A DNA stretch of 12,363 nucleotides from Acidobacteriota bacterium (GCA_020439725.1 JAGQSE010000247.1:1-12363), one strand, 5' to 3'; shown: positions 1 through 7,002, counted from the stretch's first letter. The notes: generated by a model from the sequence alone, not told the origin. Program-made: numbers and translations.

Positions 1-719
1 TCAAGCTGCGCGGCGACCTGTCGAAGAGCGATCGGTATGACACCGAGGTCGCCTTCGCCGACCAGGCGGTGGGCGACCTGCTGGCGGTGCTCGGCGAGCT
101 CTACCCACCGGACCGGACGCTCATCGTCTTCGCCGCCGACCACGGCGAGAACCTCGGCGAGCACGGCTATTGGGGTCACGGCCGGCACCTGTGGGAGGAG
201 AACCTCCACGTGCCGACCTCGATCACCTGGCCCGAGCACCTCCGGCCGACGGTGGTGGGCGAGCTGGCCAGCAACCTCGACCTGGCACCGACGGTCCTCG
301 GGCTCATCGGTCTGCCGGCCCCGGAGACCTTCCGCGGCTTCGACTGGACGCCGGTGCTCGAAGGTCGCGAGCAAGCCCCCACCGGTCGCATCACCGAGCA
401 CCAGGCCCATCGCGGCGCCGTCCACGGCACCGGCGACGAGGACCGAGTGCGCCGCCGCGGTCTGCTCGAGGTCGGCATCGTCCAGGGAACGACCAAGGAG
501 GTGTTGCGGCTCAAGGGCGCCGACACGTTGAGCGTCTTCGACCTGGCGCAGGATCCGGGGGAGAAGAGCGCCGCCAAGGCGGGGGGCGAGGTCCCCAAGC
601 ATCTGGGAGGGTGGCTGGCGGAGGTCAATGCGGGCCTCACCGCCGCCGACAACCTGCCCGCCCCCGCCCTCGACGAGGAATCCCTCGAGCAGCTGCGAGC
701 CCTGGGGTATATCGACTGA
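1..719 (+). CDS. Sulfatase (alkaline-phosphatase superfamily), C-terminal part
   Basis: This is the C-terminal part of a sulfatase; the frame is open from base 3 to the TGA at 717-719, giving 238 visible residues. Type I sulfatases hydrolyse sulfate esters with a formylglycine made from a Cys or Ser in a CxPxR-type motif; that motif would lie upstream, so activity cannot be judged here. Visible family signatures are YDTEVAFADQAVGDLL (residues 12-27), the metal-site motif DHGENLGEHG (46-55) followed by YWGHG and LWEENLHVP, the NLDLAPTVLGLIGLP stretch (91-105), FDLAQDPGE (179-187) and the C-terminal LRALGYI ending. These place it with the sulfatases that carry DHGE(S/N)xGEH motifs; some relatives are lipid or glycan transferases instead. 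It is the only plus-strand gene and converges on the EAL gene. Family confidence is high; the substrate is unknown. Confidence 0.88.
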   Translation, partial: KLRGDLSKSDRYDTEVAFADQAVGDLLAVLGELYPPDRTLIVFAADHGENLGEHGYWGHGRHLWEENLHVPTSITWPEHLRPTVVGELASNLDLAPTVLGLIGLPAPETFRGFDWTPVLEGREQAPTGRITEHQAHRGAVHGTGDEDRVRRRGLLEVGIVQGTTKEVLRLKGADTLSVFDLAQDPGEKSAAKAGGEVPKHLGGWLAEVNAGLTAADNLPAPALDEESLEQLRALGYID

Positions 720-723
720 CCCG

Positions 724-750
724 ACCAGCCCGGTCTTGGCCGGCGCTGGT
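724..750. terminator. Inverted repeat between convergent genes, possible bidirectional terminator
   Basis: Arms 724-733 and 740-750 pair over 10 bp with a single bulged C at 744 and a 6-nt loop (734-739). The repeat starts 5 nt after the sulfatase stop, in the 46-nt gap between two convergent genes, where a terminator is expected. Neither strand has a T-run after the stem, so intrinsic termination is uncertain. A second small repeat, GGCTC/GAGCC (763-767 and 771-775), overlaps the end of the EAL gene. Confidence 0.4.
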
Positions 751-765
751 GCAGGAGACTCGGGC

Positions 766-2109
766 TCAGGGAGCCGGGGGCTCGGCGCGCACCGCCGGCG
801 GAAGCTGTACCGGCGTACGCCGTAGCTCGGTGTTGGGCCGGGCGAAATAGAAGCCCTGCGCGAAGGCGATGTTCATGCCGCGCAGCGCCTGGTACTCCTC
901 CTCCTGCTCGACCCCTTCGGCGATCACCTTGGCACCGATGGTCCGGGCGATGCCCACCAGCCCGTCGAGGAGGCTGCGCTTGATGGCGCTCTTGTGCAGG
1001 TCGCGGATCAGCGACAGGTCCACCTTCAAGTAGTCCGGCTGGACCTCCGCCACCGATTGCAGCGACGAGTAACCGGCCCCCATGTCGTCGATGGCGATCT
1101 GGAAGCCGATCAAGCGCAACGCGGCGACGCTGCGGCGGAACTCTTGCCAGGCGGTGATGGCGACGCGCTCGGTGATCTCGATGACGATGTCCGACGGCTC
1201 GAGGCCGCACCGCTCGGCCTGCTCGACCAGGCTGCGGCAAAACAGCTCGGGATCCGCGAAGCCCCGCGCCGAGCTGTTGATGAACAGCTTCTGACCTCCT
1301 CCCAGCTGGCCCGCGCGGCGGATCGACTCGAAGCGGCAAATGCGCTCGAGCTCGACGATGTGGTCGGTCTCCTCGGCGAAGGCGAAGAGCATTTCGGGGT
1401 TCTCGAAGACGCCTCCCGGCGGACCGCAGCTGAGCGCCTCGAAACCGTGTACCGCGCCGTCACGCAGGTCGACGATGGGCTGGAAGCGGACCGTGATGTC
1501 GGCGGCGGTGACGATGCGCCGGAGCTCGCGCAGGCGCTCCGTGTGCTGCTTCTCACGCTGCCGGCGGCACACCGAACGCAGGTCGTCGAGGGCACGGTAG
1601 ACGACGCGCTCGAACCGCACCATGGGGTCGGCACGAAGCAGCGTCGAGCCGCTCTGCACCGACAACGGTCGCGGGCTCTCGTTGTCGAACTGGACCCGCA
1701 GCTTGGCCGAAAGATGATCGATGACACGGTCGCGCAGGTCCTCGAGGCGCTGCTCCGCCCCGCGCACCGTCTCGATGCGGAGGAAAAGCAGGAACTCCTC
1801 CGCCCGGATGCCGTAGATGGCGAGCAAGTCTCCGGTTTGGAGCCGGTCACGGCGGAAGACCTCGAGGGCCTCCCCCACCTGGCGCAAGAGACTGTCGTAG
1901 GTCTCCCAACCGTAGATCGACTCGAGACGCGCCTCCGACGACAGGTCGAAATAGATCAGCCCCATGTGGTGGCCGGTCTCGGTCTGGTGCCGGACCTCCT
2001 CGAGCACCGCCGGCAGCGCGGGCAATGTGGTCGTTTGGTCCACCAACGCCGCCCGCTGGCGCAACCAGTCGGCGCGGATCTCCGGCAGAGGCAGGTCGCC
2101 GGGACTCAA
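766..2109 (-). CDS. Cyclic-di-GMP phosphodiesterase: degenerate GGDEF plus EAL domain
   Basis: A 447-residue soluble protein with no membrane segment. Residues about 46-180 form a GGDEF-like domain whose signature is changed to IRAEEF (101-106), so diguanylate cyclase activity is unlikely; it may be a regulatory or GTP-binding module. Residues about 200-430 are an EAL domain, which hydrolyses c-di-GMP to pGpG. The expected catalytic set is present: E224 of EAL, N278, E311, D341-D342 in DDMGAGYSSL, K362, E398 of AEGVE and Q418. The D342/K362/E398/Q418 spacing matches characterised EAL enzymes, so I infer an active phosphodiesterase. The start is TTG at 2109: it overlaps the stop of the upstream response regulator (TTGA) and has a near-perfect Shine-Dalgarno, GGAGGTGA, just upstream. 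The overlap suggests equal production of and partnership with the receiver protein. Confidence 0.9.
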   Translation of the reverse strand: MSPGDLPLPEIRADWLRQRAALVDQTTTLPALPAVLEEVRHQTETGHHMGLIYFDLSSEARLESIYGWETYDSLLRQVGEALEVFRRDRLQTGDLLAIYGIRAEEFLLFLRIETVRGAEQRLEDLRDRVIDHLSAKLRVQFDNESPRPLSVQSGSTLLRADPMVRFERVVYRALDDLRSVCRRQREKQHTERLRELRRIVTAADITVRFQPIVDLRDGAVHGFEALSCGPPGGVFENPEMLFAFAEETDHIVELERICRFESIRRAGQLGGGQKLFINSSARGFADPELFCRSLVEQAERCGLEPSDIVIEITERVAITAWQEFRRSVAALRLIGFQIAIDDMGAGYSSLQSVAEVQPDYLKVDLSLIRDLHKSAIKRSLLDGLVGIARTIGAKVIAEGVEQEEEYQALRGMNIAFAQGFYFARPNTELRRTPVQLPPAVRAEPPAP

Positions 2110-2498
2110 CTCTCACCTCCGGCGGCGCGGTGGCTCACCGCCGCCTGGATGCTGGCCAGCAGGCTCTCGCGCTCGAGGGGCTTCTCGAGATAGTCCACGG
2201 CGCCCTCCTGGAGCCCGCGGAACATGTCTCGGTGCTCCACCTGGTGCGAGATGACGATCACCGGCACGTCACGGGTCGAGGGCTGTTGTTTGAGCACGCG
2301 CAGCACCTGCCAACCGTCGGTGGTATCGAGGACCAGGTCGAGGACGATGACGTCCGGAGGCTCCGAGGTCGCCTTGGCGAGACAGTCTTCTCCGGAGGTG
2401 CAGACGTGAACGCGATAGCCACCCAGCGCCACCACCTCGCGGATGGCTTCGAGGATCTCGGGATCGTCGTCGACGACCAGGACTCGCTTCGAGCTCAC
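2106..2498 (-). CDS. Single-domain response regulator (CheY-like receiver)
   Basis: A 130-residue stand-alone receiver domain. All phosphorylation-site residues are present: the acidic pair D10-D11 (in VLVVDDD), phosphoacceptor D54 (VIVLDLVL), the switch Ser S84 (VIVISHQ) and K106 (YLEKPL). There is no DNA-binding or enzymatic output domain, so it must act on a partner protein. I chose the GTG at 2498 because GAGGAGG sits 3 nt upstream and VSSKRVLVVDDD is a normal receiver N-terminus; an in-frame GTG at 2549 would add 17 atypical residues. Its TGA overlaps the TTG of the EAL gene, making the phosphodiesterase the obvious candidate partner. Family assignment is certain; the partner is inferred from coupling. 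The cognate kinase is not adjacent, but one is encoded at 8871-10697. Confidence 0.92.
   Translation of the reverse strand: MSSKRVLVVDDDPEILEAIREVVALGGYRVHVCTSGEDCLAKATSEPPDVIVLDLVLDTTDGWQVLRVLKQQPSTRDVPVIVISHQVEHRDMFRGLQEGAVDYLEKPLERESLLASIQAAVSHRAAGGES
2110..2120 (-). promoter_or_regulatory. Strong Shine-Dalgarno that fixes the TTG start of the EAL gene
   Basis: On the minus strand, GGAGGTGA occupies 2120-2113. The GGAGGT core ends 5 nt before the TTG at 2109-2107. It lies inside the last codons of the response regulator and supports translation reinitiation or coupling at the TTGA overlap. Confidence 0.75.
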
Positions 2499-2600
2499 GC
2501 TCCTCCTCAAAGGACGACACGAAGACGTGGGCGATGGCTCAGTGTACACCCGAACCGGCGGCGGCAGCGGCAGCCGTGACAGCAGTTTCCCGTTGTACCG
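2499..2600 (-). other. 102-nt intergenic gap, possible promoter for the regulator-EAL pair
   Basis: This is the second-largest gap in the minus-strand block and separates the glycosidase stop (2601) from the regulator start (2498). It holds an 8-bp perfect palindrome GTGTACAC (2542-2549), whose minus-strand TACACT (2546-2541) resembles a -10 hexamer about 43 nt before the GTG. No convincing -35 is seen 17 nt further up. The upstream half is GC-rich GCC/CCG sequence without a clear terminator hairpin. Confidence 0.25.
2501..2508 (-). promoter_or_regulatory. Shine-Dalgarno deciding the GTG start of the response regulator
   Basis: Minus-strand GAGGAGG (2508-2502) lies 3 nt before the GTG at 2498-2496. 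It favours this start over the in-frame GTG at 2549, and places the upstream GTGTACAC palindrome in untranslated DNA. Confidence 0.6.
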
Positions 2601-4061
2601 TCATCGACCCCACGCCGCGTCGCGCTGCTCGGGGTCGAGCCGTCGCAGCTCCTCCAGCGCCGGATCGTCGCCGTGACCGAGGATCATCACGAAGGGCTCG
2701 ATGGCCCGATGCTCGGGCAGCGTCGAGAGCTTCCACCACAGCACGCCGGCGAGCATCCCCGGCGCCACCCGCCGCTCGGCCTCGCGCAAGCCACGAAGAG
2801 CCAGAGCCCGTTCGAGGGGGGCCTCGGGCTCGTCGGTCCAGACCATCAGGCGGGTCGGTGGTAGGGGCGGCGGAACCGCCGGGTGTTCCGGGGAGCCCGC
2901 CTGCGTCGCGGAAGCGGAGGCCGGTGGCGACTCTCCCTCGGACAAGCGGAGGAGCGAGAATCCCTGGCTGGCCCATGGCTCGACGGTCGAGCCCCGCCGC
3001 GCGGTATACCCCAGCTCGGTGAAGATCACCGGCAGCTCGCCGAGACCCTCACGCTGACGAAAGGCGTTCATGTCGCCGAGGATCCCCGCCCAACCGGTCT
3101 CGAGCTGGGCCGCGAGGACGGTCCGCGACCGGTCCGGCCCCGCGGGCGCCGGGCGCAGCTGGAAGTAGGCGTTGACCCCGAGGAGATCGAGGTCTTGCCA
3201 GAAGCCGACCTCCTGGTACTGATCGAAGTTCGCGGCGTAGGTCAGCGGGCCGTGGTAGACCTCGCGCACCTTGCGGATGAGCGAGCGCCACTCGCCTTCG
3301 AGCAGCTCCCGCCGCCGGTTCATGGCGATCCATGGCTGCTCGCCGGCTCCCACCACCCGCTCGGCCCAGCGGCGGTGGGCGCCGATCTCGGCGTCGAGAT
3401 ACTCCTCGAGGGTGGCGAACCCGTCGGTACCCGGAGTCCACAGACGGTGCTCGGCGAGAGCCTCGCGGTGGGCCAGCACCGAGCGCCGGTACTCGTCCTG
3501 CTTGGCGGGATCGAGGTAGTAGTCCTCGAGGGCCGGCACCGCGTCGAGGGGACGGGTCGAGGTGAGGGTATTGAGCTCGGAGCCGACGCCCAGGACCTCG
3601 ACCCCCTCCGCTTCGGCGCGGCGGGCCCATTCGAGGGCGAAGCGGCCGTACTGCTCGAACCACGACCGCACCTGATCCTCGGTGTCGGGCATCACCAGCC
3701 CGTGCCACAAGAAGCGGTTCGCCGGGTAGGCGTGATCGAGGGCGAGGCGCAGGATGAGCACCACGCGGAGCCCCGCGCGATGCGCCGTACGGATCTCGTC
3801 GAGGACCGCTGCGTTGTCCTCGTCGAACCACAGGTGATCGCTGTTCCAATCGCCTTGATGCGCGTAAACGGTCACCGAGACCGTGTTGAGCCCGGACCGC
3901 TGCAGCTCGCGGACCCAGCGCTCGTGATCGGGTTCGTTGACCTGGATGCCACCGAGAAGGAAGGGCTCTTCGCTCCGCTGCCGCGCGGCGACCAGGAGCG
4001 TCGACGTCACCAGCAGGAGGCCCAGGACGAGGAGCAGACGGCGGTGGGTTCTCTTCAGCAT
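2601..4061 (-). CDS. Membrane-anchored GH113-like TIM-barrel glycoside hydrolase
   Basis: A 486-residue protein with a basic N-terminus followed by a hydrophobic stretch (about residues 8-26), a signal peptide or anchor that puts the rest outside the inner membrane. The remainder reads as a (beta/alpha)8 barrel resembling family GH113 (beta-mannanase and related): GLNTVSVTVYA (58-67), LRVVLILRLALD (98-109), VLGVGSELN (156-164) with candidate acid/base E162, LDLLGVNAYF (291-300), PVIFTELGYT (344-353) with candidate nucleophile E349, and GVLWWKLST (439-447) as the last strand. A Pro/Ala/Ser-rich insert (about 377-403) splits the last part of the barrel. Substrate is unknown; mannan or another beta-glycan is plausible. 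It starts 15 nt after moaA with a poor ribosome site, so it is probably the last gene of that run. Family-level confidence is moderate and the exact activity is a guess. Confidence 0.72.
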   Translation of the reverse strand: MLKRTHRRLLLVLGLLLVTSTLLVAARQRSEEPFLLGGIQVNEPDHERWVRELQRSGLNTVSVTVYAHQGDWNSDHLWFDEDNAAVLDEIRTAHRAGLRVVLILRLALDHAYPANRFLWHGLVMPDTEDQVRSWFEQYGRFALEWARRAEAEGVEVLGVGSELNTLTSTRPLDAVPALEDYYLDPAKQDEYRRSVLAHREALAEHRLWTPGTDGFATLEEYLDAEIGAHRRWAERVVGAGEQPWIAMNRRRELLEGEWRSLIRKVREVYHGPLTYAANFDQYQEVGFWQDLDLLGVNAYFQLRPAPAGPDRSRTVLAAQLETGWAGILGDMNAFRQREGLGELPVIFTELGYTARRGSTVEPWASQGFSLLRLSEGESPPASASATQAGSPEHPAVPPPLPPTRLMVWTDEPEAPLERALALRGLREAERRVAPGMLAGVLWWKLSTLPEHRAIEPFVMILGHGDDPALEELRRLDPEQRDAAWGR

Positions 4062-4076
4062 CGTCGGCGCCGCACC

Positions 4077-5141
4077 CTAGCCCCCGATGCGGAACATCTC
4101 GACCTTGTCGGCGGCGCTGAAGCGCCCTGCCCGCAGGGCCTCGGTCCGCTCCTCCGAGTAGCGATCGGTGCGTGCCCGCCACAGCTCGCGGAGCCGTGCC
4201 GCCAGCTCCTCGTCGTCTTCCCCCGAGCGCAGCGGCGCCTTGAGATCGTGACCGACGGCGCTGAAGAGACAGGTGAAGACCTTGCCCTCGGCGGACAGGC
4301 GGACACGCGAGCAGTCGCCGCAGAAGGGCTCGGTGATCGACGGGATGACGCCGACTTCTCCGCCCGGCTCCGGCTTGACCTCGGCGCCGCCGCCGACGTA
4401 CCGCCAGCGCGCCGCCACTTCCCCCGGATGCGCGCGTTCGACGGGCTCCAGGGGCATCTCGGCGGAGATCCGCTCGACGATCTCGCGCGCCGAGAGGACC
4501 TCCTCCGGACGCCAGCGGTTGAGGGTGCCGACGTCCATGTACTCGATGAACCGAGCCGTATAGCCATGGTCACGCGCCCAGCGCGCCAGGTCGACGATCT
4601 CGTGCTCGTTGATCCCGCGGATGGGCACGATGTTGAGCTTGATCGGGGAGAGACCGACGCGGCGCGCTTCCTCGAGGCCTTCGAGGACCCGATCGAGGGC
4701 CAGACCGACTCCGTTGATGCGCTCGAAGACCGCGGGGTCGAGGGAATGGAAGCTCACCGTGACGCGGTCGAGACCGGCGTCCTTGAGCGCCCGGGCCTTG
4801 GCGGCCAGCAGGAAGCCGTTGGTGGTCAGGGCCAGGTCCTCGAGCCCCTCGATGGCGGCGAGCTCCGCCACCAGGTGCTCGATCTCGGAGCGCAGCAGGG
4901 GCTCGCCGCCCGTCAGGCGTATCTTGCGCACTCCCAGGCCGACGAAGATCCGCGCCAGGCGGACGATCTCCTCGAAGCTCAGGATCTCGGGCCGTGGCAC
5001 GAAGTGGTAGCGGTTCTCCGCCGGCATGCAGAAGGTGCACCGGAAGTTGCATCGGTCGGTGACCGAGATGCGCAGGTCGGAGAGGGGCCGGCCCAGGTGG
5101 TCGAGCAAGGGCGCGGTGGAGGGCTGGGCAGGGGGGCTCAT
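4077..5141 (-). CDS. moaA: GTP 3',8-cyclase MoaA (molybdenum cofactor biosynthesis)
   Basis: A radical-SAM enzyme that converts GTP to (8S)-3',8-cyclo-7,8-dihydroguanosine 5'-triphosphate, the first step of molybdopterin synthesis, in the cytoplasm. At 354 residues it is slightly longer than usual. It has both Fe-S cluster sites: the SAM-binding CxxxCxxC at C31/C35/C38 (CNFRCTFCMP), and the C-terminal substrate cluster C274/C277/C291 (FCGDCSRVRLSAEGK...C). It also has the GGEP SAM motif (78-81), LTTNG (105-109), KLNIVPIRGIN (168-178), YMDVG (201-205) and the C-terminal Gly-Gly (353-354) that is essential in the family. One oddity is VSFHSLDP (129-136) where the family usually has VSLDSLDP. 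The ATG at 5141 lies 49 nt after the permease stop with a weak Shine-Dalgarno. No other mo- gene is in the window, so the pathway is scattered or lies elsewhere. Confidence 0.95.
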   Translation of the reverse strand: MSPPAQPSTAPLLDHLGRPLSDLRISVTDRCNFRCTFCMPAENRYHFVPRPEILSFEEIVRLARIFVGLGVRKIRLTGGEPLLRSEIEHLVAELAAIEGLEDLALTTNGFLLAAKARALKDAGLDRVTVSFHSLDPAVFERINGVGLALDRVLEGLEEARRVGLSPIKLNIVPIRGINEHEIVDLARWARDHGYTARFIEYMDVGTLNRWRPEEVLSAREIVERISAEMPLEPVERAHPGEVAARWRYVGGGAEVKPEPGGEVGVIPSITEPFCGDCSRVRLSAEGKVFTCLFSAVGHDLKAPLRSGEDDEELAARLRELWRARTDRYSEERTEALRAGRFSAADKVEMFRIGG

Positions 5142-5190
5142 GGCGTCACGGCCGCTGGCTCGAGCGGCAGGTCAGACTGGAGACGGCAGA

Positions 5191-6099
5191 TTACCGCATC
5201 GACCCGCCGGCGCGAAGCCGCGGCCGCGGTGAGCTCGCCACCACGTGAGCGGCGGTGGCGCCGAGGATGAGCGCGCACCCGGCGGCCGCCCAGCGGTCCG
5301 GCAGCTCGCCGTGGAGCAGCCACGCCCACAGCGGGTTGAGGACCGGGTCGAGGAGCAGGAGGAGCGAGACCTCGAGGGCCGGAAGGTGCCGCACGCCGGC
5401 GGTCAACAAGCGGTAGGCGAGGGCGATCTGGACGACGCCGAGAAAGACCACGGCGGCGACGTCCATCGCGCTGACGTCGGTGATCGGCCAGGCGGCGGGG
5501 AGACAGACCAGGAACGTGATCACGCTTCCCAGGAGCACCGCGGGTCCGGCGCTGCCCGCCGTCGAAGAACCCTCCTCGCCGCTCTCGAGCCAGCGTAGAC
5601 CGAGCACCGTCAGCCCCCAGCATGCCCCCGCGAGGACGCCGACCAGGTTGCCCGCCAGCGGACTCGGCGCCGTCGCCGTCGGCTCCTGGACGCCGAAGAA
5701 GAACAGCATCAAACCGAGACCCAGGAGGGCCATGAACACGAGGTCCCGCGCCCGGATGCGCTCGCGCAGCAGCCAGGGCGCCAGGCAGAGGACGTAGAGC
5801 GGTGCCGTCGACTGGAGGAAGATCGCGTTGGCGGCGGTGGTCCACTTGGTGGCGACGACGAAGCAGGTCAGCGTGCCGGCGTAGGCCAGCGCCACGGGCA
5901 CGCTGCGCCAGCTCCATCGGCCCCGGGCCGCCGGCAGCAAGAAGGGCAGTACCAGCGCCGCGACGCCGCAGCGCAGGCTCGCCACCTGCCAGCTGGTCAA
6001 CGTCGCCGCCTTGACCGCGGCGCCGCCGGTCGAGAAGAGCAGCGCCGCGGCCACCACCGTCAGCCGCGCACGATTGCGCCCCACCCCCCTCTCGGTCAC
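5191..6099 (-). CDS. EamA/DMT-superfamily transporter
   Basis: A 302-residue integral inner-membrane protein with about ten hydrophobic segments in two repeats, the architecture of the drug/metabolite transporter (EamA, RhaT-like) superfamily, which usually exports amino acids, nucleosides or other small molecules. Repeat 1 runs about 13-137, with TTAANAIFLQSTAPLYV (87-103). Repeat 2 runs about 150-288 and carries the typical LLLLLDPVLNPLWAWLLHGE (246-265) followed by a GCALILGA helix. A Ser/Gly-rich loop (174-185) divides the halves. The start is taken as GTG at 6099, 2 nt after the TAG of the LOG gene; a GTG five codons later (6084) is preceded by GAGAGGGGG and is an alternative. No in-frame start exists just upstream, so the longer open frame is not coding there. 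Substrate cannot be told from sequence. Confidence 0.9.
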   Translation of the reverse strand: MTERGVGRNRARLTVVAAALLFSTGGAAVKAATLTSWQVASLRCGVAALVLPFLLPAARGRWSWRSVPVALAYAGTLTCFVVATKWTTAANAIFLQSTAPLYVLCLAPWLLRERIRARDLVFMALLGLGLMLFFFGVQEPTATAPSPLAGNLVGVLAGACWGLTVLGLRWLESGEEGSSTAGSAGPAVLLGSVITFLVCLPAAWPITDVSAMDVAAVVFLGVVQIALAYRLLTAGVRHLPALEVSLLLLLDPVLNPLWAWLLHGELPDRWAAAGCALILGATAAHVVASSPRPRLRAGGSMR

Positions 6100-6101
6100 G
6101 T

Positions 6102-6998
6102 CTATGGCGACGCCTCCGGGCGGCGGCTGGGGAGAGGTCGCTCCCCGAGGTACCAACGCGCCCTGGGCGCCCCCTTGGGTCCGACCTCGAAGTGCAATCC
6201 GAAGCGCCGCCGCACCTCTTCGACGATGAAGCGTCGTGCCTCGGCCGGCGAATCGGTGACGAAGATACGGTCGAAGTCCCTGGGGCTGATGGTCCCCGCC
6301 GGCACCATCTCGTCGTGGATGAAGTCGAGCAGGCGCCGCCAATAGTCCTTGCCCATGAGGACCAGGGGGAAGTCCTGGATCTTGCCCGTCTGGATCAGCG
6401 TCAGCGTCTCGAAGATCTCGTCCAGGGTGCCGAAGCCGCCGGGTAGCACCACGAAGCCGTAGGAGTACTTGACCAGCATCACCTTGCGGACGAAGAAGTA
6501 GCGAAAGCCCACGACCAGGTCGAGGAAGCGGTTGGCGTGCTGCTCGTGGGGCAGCTCGATGTTGCATCCGACGGAGCGCCCGCCAGCCTCTTTGGCACCG
6601 CGGTTGGCAGCTTCCATCACGCCGGGCCCGCCACCGGTCATGACGGTGAAGCCCCCTTCCGCCAGCTGGTGGCCGACCTGCTGCGCCAGCTGATAGGTCG
6701 GATGGGTCTCCGCCAGCCGTGCCGAACCGAAGACCGTGACGCAGGGGCCCACGAAATGCAACGCCCGGAAGCCCCGGATGAACTCGGTGAAGATGCGCCA
6801 AGCGCGCCACAGATCCTCGCGCCGGCGTTGCGGCCCGGCGAGGAATTCGCGCTCTTCGTGGCTGTGGGGCGCGTTGCCGACCTTGCGGGGACGGCGGACC
6901 TCGGGGGAAGGCCGCTTGGGCGCCGGCGGCGGGCCGGTGTCACCGGTGGAGGAGGCACCGGCCTCCTCCACCGGCTCGTCTCGCGGCTGTTTCGTCAT
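6102..6998 (-). CDS. LOG-family (TIGR00730-type) Rossmann-fold protein
   Basis: A 298-residue cytoplasmic protein of the LOG / lysine-decarboxylase-like family. Characterised members are cytokinin riboside 5'-monophosphate phosphoribohydrolases or nucleotide 5'-monophosphate nucleosidases that release the base from ribose-5-phosphate. Signatures seen are VTVFGSAR (87-94), MTGGGPGVMEAANRGA (120-135) and LPGGFGTLDEIFE (185-197), the PGGxGTxxE motif that binds the phosphoribosyl part. It is longer than the ~190-residue LOG core because of a Pro/Arg-rich, probably disordered N-terminus (1-50) and a C-terminal extension ending in WYLGERPLPSRR. The ATG at 6998 comes 4 nt after the metalloprotease stop with no clear Shine-Dalgarno, pointing to coupled translation. 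Bacterial longer-form members are poorly characterised, so the reaction is inferred from family. Confidence 0.92.
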   Translation of the reverse strand: MTKQPRDEPVEEAGASSTGDTGPPPAPKRPSPEVRRPRKVGNAPHSHEEREFLAGPQRRREDLWRAWRIFTEFIRGFRALHFVGPCVTVFGSARLAETHPTYQLAQQVGHQLAEGGFTVMTGGGPGVMEAANRGAKEAGGRSVGCNIELPHEQHANRFLDLVVGFRYFFVRKVMLVKYSYGFVVLPGGFGTLDEIFETLTLIQTGKIQDFPLVLMGKDYWRRLLDFIHDEMVPAGTISPRDFDRIFVTDSPAEARRFIVEEVRRRFGLHFEVGPKGAPRARWYLGERPLPSRRPEASP

Positions 6999-7002
6999 CG
7001 AC

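Noticed and set aside
1700..2000. Active diguanylate cyclase
   Set aside because: The GGDEF signature is RAEEF, lacking the glycines needed for GTP phosphate binding in the cyclase reaction.
994..2193. Plus-strand open frame of 399 codons
   Set aside because: Antisense to the EAL gene with its full catalytic set; the translation is Gln/Asp/Arg-rich and unlike any family.
2499..2549. Longer start (GTG at 2549) for the response regulator
   Set aside because: It adds 17 residues not seen in receiver domains, and the GTG at 2498 has a strong Shine-Dalgarno while the upstream one does not.
2883..5270. Plus-strand open frame of 795 codons
   Set aside because: It runs antisense to the glycosidase and moaA genes, whose motifs are intact. 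Its translation is His/Gly/Arg/Glu-rich low complexity with no family motif; long antisense frames are common in GC-rich DNA.
6100..6810. Upstream extension of the EamA frame to about 539 residues
   Set aside because: The extra part overlaps the LOG gene in another frame, reads as Arg/Gly/Pro-rich non-protein, and the transporter starts normally at the GTG at 6099.
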